From Tubulanus polymorphus (Eukaryota > Nemertea > Palaeonemertea > Tubulaniformes > Tubulanidae), in the NCBI RefSeq assembly GCF_964204645.1, contig NC_134029.1:16512450-16572449 (forward strand): DNA of 60,000 nt. The letters are read 5' to 3'. A program made the position numbers and the translations under genes. Within the stretch, counting starts at the first letter, position 1; each line of letters opens with the position of its first letter. Positions 50,901 to 56,900 of the stretch are shown piece by piece. The notes beneath the pieces are model-generated. The model was not told the origin of the DNA. It searched no databases and was given only the letters and a program-made list of their open reading frames with translations.

Positions 50901-53900
50901 CTTGGCCGTTTGGAAGTGCTGGGAGAAAATGTCCAAAATTTCAATTAATTTTTCTCCATTCTACTAATTGATGCTTTACCTTGTTTCATGACATCACAGG
51001 GAAAGCATTTCAGAATGGCATCACTTGGAAATGCTTACTACACAGTGCATCATGATTTCATCTTCATTAGCTGTATATGTTATTGCAAATCCAAGAACAA
51101 ATTGATTTTTCTGCTCAAAAGAAAAATGTACTCAGTTGATCCTACTGGACCCATGGTCCTTAATTAAAATGTTCAGATGTGACATATTTAATCTAGTTCA
51201 ACATTTCATCCTGTATCCTACCCATACAGATATGTACACATTTGAACTGACCCCTTCGTGCATACGTAATAAGGAATGATTACCACGATGATCATCTCCT
51301 GGTTCTTTGGTAGCTGTTACTGTATTACCGTAAGCTGTTATTAGCCCACTTGGGACTTTAGTCCCAGCGGGCTATTGCGTTCACTTTTCGTCCGTCGTCG
51401 GTCCGTTCGTCCGTCCGTAGACGGAATCCAGTTATTTTGGGAAGTTTTGAAGACGCTTCAAGATAATGTCTTGATATTTGGGTTACACATGTATCTACCC
51501 TAGACACATCTTCAGCCCAAAAACTGGCCCTGTCAGATTCAAGATGGCCGACTGGCAGCCATTGTTGTTCGCCAAAATCAGCACTTTTTACACATTTTTG
51601 AACTTTTTGAGGGAAATTTTGAAGACGCTTTGATCAATTACCTTGATCTTTCGGATATATGTGAATTCCCCCAGGGCCCATCAGCATAACAAAAATTGGG
51701 TCGATCGGACTCAAGATGGCCGTCCTATGACCTTTTTAGTGCCCAAAAATGTTGATTTTGGCCCAAATTCTGAGTCCTGTAGCTTCCTACTGGTTTATCA
51801 TTTCTCATTGCAATTTGTGATGGGTATTCTTTGGAAAGGGATGTTTTATACCTGAGACAGGTATTTTTCATCAGCCAATTATGACGCAATTGGCGGCCAT
51901 CTTGGTGTCAGCAGTACTCATTCGTAAGTGGGAAAAAGTTTTTCCACATTATATTGATACCTAAGTGTATTTTGTTACCACAATCATTTTGGAAGTTGTA
52001 GCTCATAACGTGTTCTATGATTATGGTGAGTTTCAAGGTCATTGGTTTTTGTATATGGCCACCAGGGGGCGTTGAAAAATGCAATATCTTAGTATTTCTA
52101 TATTATATTCGTATCAATGCATATTTTGTAACCACAATCAATTGCAAAGTTGTAGCTCATGACATCATCTATGATTGTGGCAAGTTTTAAGGCCATTAGT
52201 TATTCTATATGGTCACCAGGGGGCGTTGAATAGTAGAATAACTTAGTATTTCCTTATTATATTGGTACCTAGGCATATTGTGTTACCATGATCAATTACA
52301 AAAATATAGTTCGTGACATGTTCTATGATTGTGATGAGTTTCAAGGTCATTGGGTTTTGAATATGGTCACCAGGGGGCGTTGAATAGTAGAATAACTTAG
52401 TATTTCCATATTAAAGTGGTAACGAGGCATATTTTGTTATCACAATCAATTACAAAATCGTAGCTGCTGACATGTTCTATGATTGTGGTGAGTTTCAAGG
52501 TCATTGGATTCTGTATATGGTCACCAGGGGGCGTTGAATATTGAAATTGTTAGATTGTTGAGCATTTGGAACCACTTCCCAAGTGGGCATGGTGTCCCTG
52601 GACCCCTAGTTTTTATACTTTTAACACTTTTCTTACTGCGAAGTGCTGCCTCATAACCTGGTCTTGCAAATTGGTTAGAACATGAAATGCAACTTTTTAT
52701 GGTTGCAGTAAAATCCTAAAATAGTTTTTCAATTTTAAATTTGCATTCAACCAAATTCTGGAAAGGCATCTAAACTACATATGTTTCCGATGCAATGGGT
52801 GTTGTTTCTCAAGAACACTATGAATATGACATGAAGCACATTTTTTAAATTATCGCTTCGATATTACTTATTTACATCAACTGATACAGTTACTTTTCAT
52901 ATATAATGAATTTTGTGAGCAGAACGCTTAGAAAAATGCTACAAGTAAATACAATGTTGATGATAAAAAATGTGGGATATGAATGACACAATTGATTTTA
53001 ATTAGGTAATATCAAGGGCTTCCGCATGATTTAGAAATTTAGAATTGATTTTATTTTGTTGTGGTGGATAAATTACATCTATCTATATGAAATACATTAT
53101 TTCAACAATTTCAGAGAATCCATTTACCCCTCGAGAGTTAGGTTTGTTTTAGAATTTATGTGTGTGATGTAGTGACTGTTTGTGCTTGAGTAGAATCTGA
53201 TACATAATGTAGAGTAAATTTATTATAACTTTCTAGTGTAGCTAATTTTTCCATCTACTCCTTAACCACAAGATCCCTCAAAATATTGTTTGATCCACCC
53301 CTCCTCTATTTTCACTCAATTATTGTTGTGAACTTCTTTTTCTGCAGCCACATTTATTCTAGACAGAATTCTAGAAGTGCAAAATTCTAGGGACATGGAT
53401 TGTGAGTAGGCTCATCACAAGGCTGGATCAAATTATACCACTGCTTCAGGCACTAATCAAAGAATTATTAATGGCAGAATGATTATGAGAGAAAACCGCA
53501 ATCAAAAGAAAAACTATGAGAGTTATCTTTATATTTCAATTATTCAGAGATGAGATTACCGCGGAAATCGGTATTGAAAAATTCAATTTTCCAAATAGTC
53601 CAATAATGATGTAAAAGTATAGGGGGGGGGTGATCATGATCTCACTCAACTGGACCGGTGCGATTGGTAATTGGGTTAACCGTAAAAGCGTTCAGCGCCT
53701 TTTTTACTTACCGTCGCGTATTGCATTTCAATGCATATTCATTCCAACACTGTTTTTGTATCTACTATGATGTATGTATTTCATCGATCGGTTACGGACA
53801 GAAGCGCGCGCGGCAACAGTAGTAATGTATGTAAGCCCAGGGTTCAAATTTCAGAAATTGTCATCCGCAGCAAGTTGCTTTCAGAAATACTGTGGATGGT

Positions 53901-56900
53901 GGAAGCGATCCACAGCAAGTCTAGCTCTCACCACAGCAAGTGCCTATCTTGAAAACAATACCTGGTTAATTACGTATTCCATGAACATTGAAAACTATTT
54001 CTATATGAGAGTCAATGTTATTTGGTTACTTGACTTAATTAACCCTTTCAGTGCTGACTAGTTAATACCCTATAGTGCTAGAGATAATTTGAAATTTAAA
54101 AACAATTCCACCCTAGTGTGTTTAATAACGATAATACCACTATAGTGTATCTACACCGCGGCGCGGTGTATCATTAGTTACTAGTATTTCACAATGTTTG
54201 ACAGGTGCTGCCATTTTTCAAGAGAGATAATTACTAATTACTAATTACATCAATACGCCGCAGTGCGGTGTACTAGCAAAATCTATCACTGATTTATACA
54301 CCGCACTGTGGTGAAGACACACTGAAAGGGTTAAACATTTAAATGTACATCAAATCAATTATAATATTGTCAACAATATTTGTAAAAATTAAACACTAAA
54401 AATGAAATCATTTGAGTTGGGTCAGTTCATAATGATATGTGATTGAAATTGAATCATTGATTACTAAATTATTGAAAGAAATTCTAATAATCTATAATTT
54501 CTCAAAAATAGAATATGGCATTGGGCATAACTATTAAATTAAACTACTGGAGGGATGAATATTGGGCGTACATGTGTTGGAAGTTTAAAAATTCAGATCA
54601 AAATTCATGTTAATGACAGTTGTTTTTGTTAGGTGGCAGCACTGTACAGAAATAGTTGTTGGTGCTAGCGCAGGAATTTTGCAAGGTGGCAGCACCGTAC
54701 GGCATACAGTTAAGGCATCAGCCGCTGTAACTTTCTATTTCATGTCAAACTTTTCAGACTTTTTACAGAATTTTGATTATAAAATCTAGTGTCAGTGATT
54801 GAAATTGTCAAAGGCATTTTAAAGAAATTTAATAGACGGCATTTTGAAGCTGTCAGTACAAAGATAGGTCAAAGGCTATGTACCAATACATCATCGGCAA
54901 AAGCTGTCAATTGCCGTTGTGAAATTCGAACCCTGAGGCCTACATACCGTTGCCACGCGCGTACGGGGCGAACTCCTTCAGATATTGTACACTGTGTTGA
55001 TTTTTTTGTGAGCATTCATCGGCGCATTTTAACTGCAATAATTCAGGGCTCAACCCGTAATGCATGAGATGCTGATTGTCATTTTATAGGTCCGCTTTCT
55101 CATATCTGATTATTGCTATGAGCCATTTTCAAAAAAGTTTTGAAAATGGTTTGTCACATACCAGGCAAGCCCTGAGCACAGGCTTTCACTTATACAGTAT
55201 AATGTTCATGCATTTGTGTATATATTTTAAATATTCCAATTCTATTTTTCCAAATTTCCATATGCCAAGAAATTTCTTTTTCCATTTAAACAGTCCCTGT
55301 AAGGTGTACATATTAAGAAACAACGTTTATAAAATGCTAAGATGGAATGTCTTTCAATTTTGGGTTTCTCTCTTGGGTCTATATGAAGATAGATTGTCCC
55401 TTGTTCTAGAAATTACTTATTTAGTTCTGTACTAGGCCATTTATTACATAGATTTTGTATGGCATGCTAATTTCACATTATGCATGCATATCATTAGTAT
55501 ATCAGAGAAATGTTGATTTTTGTGTTGACCTTGAGATTGAATTTATAATTGAATGTTCCTGCTCAAATGTCAGGAGCACTGATGATGGATATCATCATGT
55601 TAGGTATCACTAGTAGGTTCAACATTCACATTGTGCCATTGATAAAATAACAAGGGATTTCCGATAATGCGAAATCAGTGTATTATTATACAGTCCACCT
55701 TCGTAAATCCATCCTTGGTTAAAGCGTATAAGTGCTCAATATAATTCTGACAATTGGGTACCATGTTTAGCCTACTTAAGGAATAGTGCCTATTGCGTTC
55801 ACTTTTTATCTGTCATCCAACTATCCATCTGCCATTCACTCATTCGTTCAGCTGTCCCTCCTTTGTCCACAGAATACAGTTATTTTGGGTGTTTTTAATG
55901 TAGCCCAAAAACTGGTCTGATCAGAATGGCCGACTGGTGGCCATTATTGTTCACCAAAATCAGCGCTTTTATCAATTGCATTGTTGACATCATCGTCTTG
56001 CATGAAGTCATCCTTATGGTCCTGGAGGCCTGACTGGAAATAAGTTGCTCACAAAATGCTGTATATCTATACTCGTCTTTTGTACCATAGACTTTCATTG
56101 TGTCATTTAAAACTGTACCAATACAAGATGGAACATTGAGAAATGATTTCTGTAAAATATTCCAGTTACATATAGGCCCCCAAGTGATAAAACTTTTAAG
56201 TTCACCATTTTTTTGCAAAAATTGCTGGTCTCTACTTAGGGCCGGCATCAAGATCCTGGTGCCCTATAAAGATCTCCTTGCACATCCAATTTCGTTTTGG
56301 TTTTGTCTCCGGATGATGAAAAAAAGATATTTTCAGCATATTTTATGAATGAAAGAGATTTGTCAATGAAAATGTATGGCAAAAATATTCCCCAAAGAGG
56401 ATGCAACCCTTTTTCACAAGGTTCAGACTTAAAAATTTAATCGTGTGACCAGCAGGGACACTGAATAAATGAAAATGTCATTTTCAGGTTAGCATCTAAA
56501 CAAAGCAGATTTGACAATGAACAGGTATTGCAAAAAAGAGAACATACAGCATTTGGCCTGAAATAAGGGAATTGGTGAACTGAATCCGTTTCTATTTTAT
56601 TTCCTGAGGATCAGCAATCATAACATGTCTGCAGATAACGAGAGAAATCCCACAATAAATTCAGCCAAAAATGAAAAGTTCAATATTGAAATGATTATAT
56701 TGAGCAACATTTCGGCTAAATGCTATTAGCCATCATCTGTATGTCTGATGATGGCTAATAGCAATGTCAATGCAGGACCTCGGTTTAAAAGGTTATTCTG
56801 TGGATTTCTGGGGATATACGTGTACCGCGAGCCCAGCACAAAACTAGTTGTTTATAAACTATATCAAATGTATTGAGATTTTTCGAATGAAATATCACAG

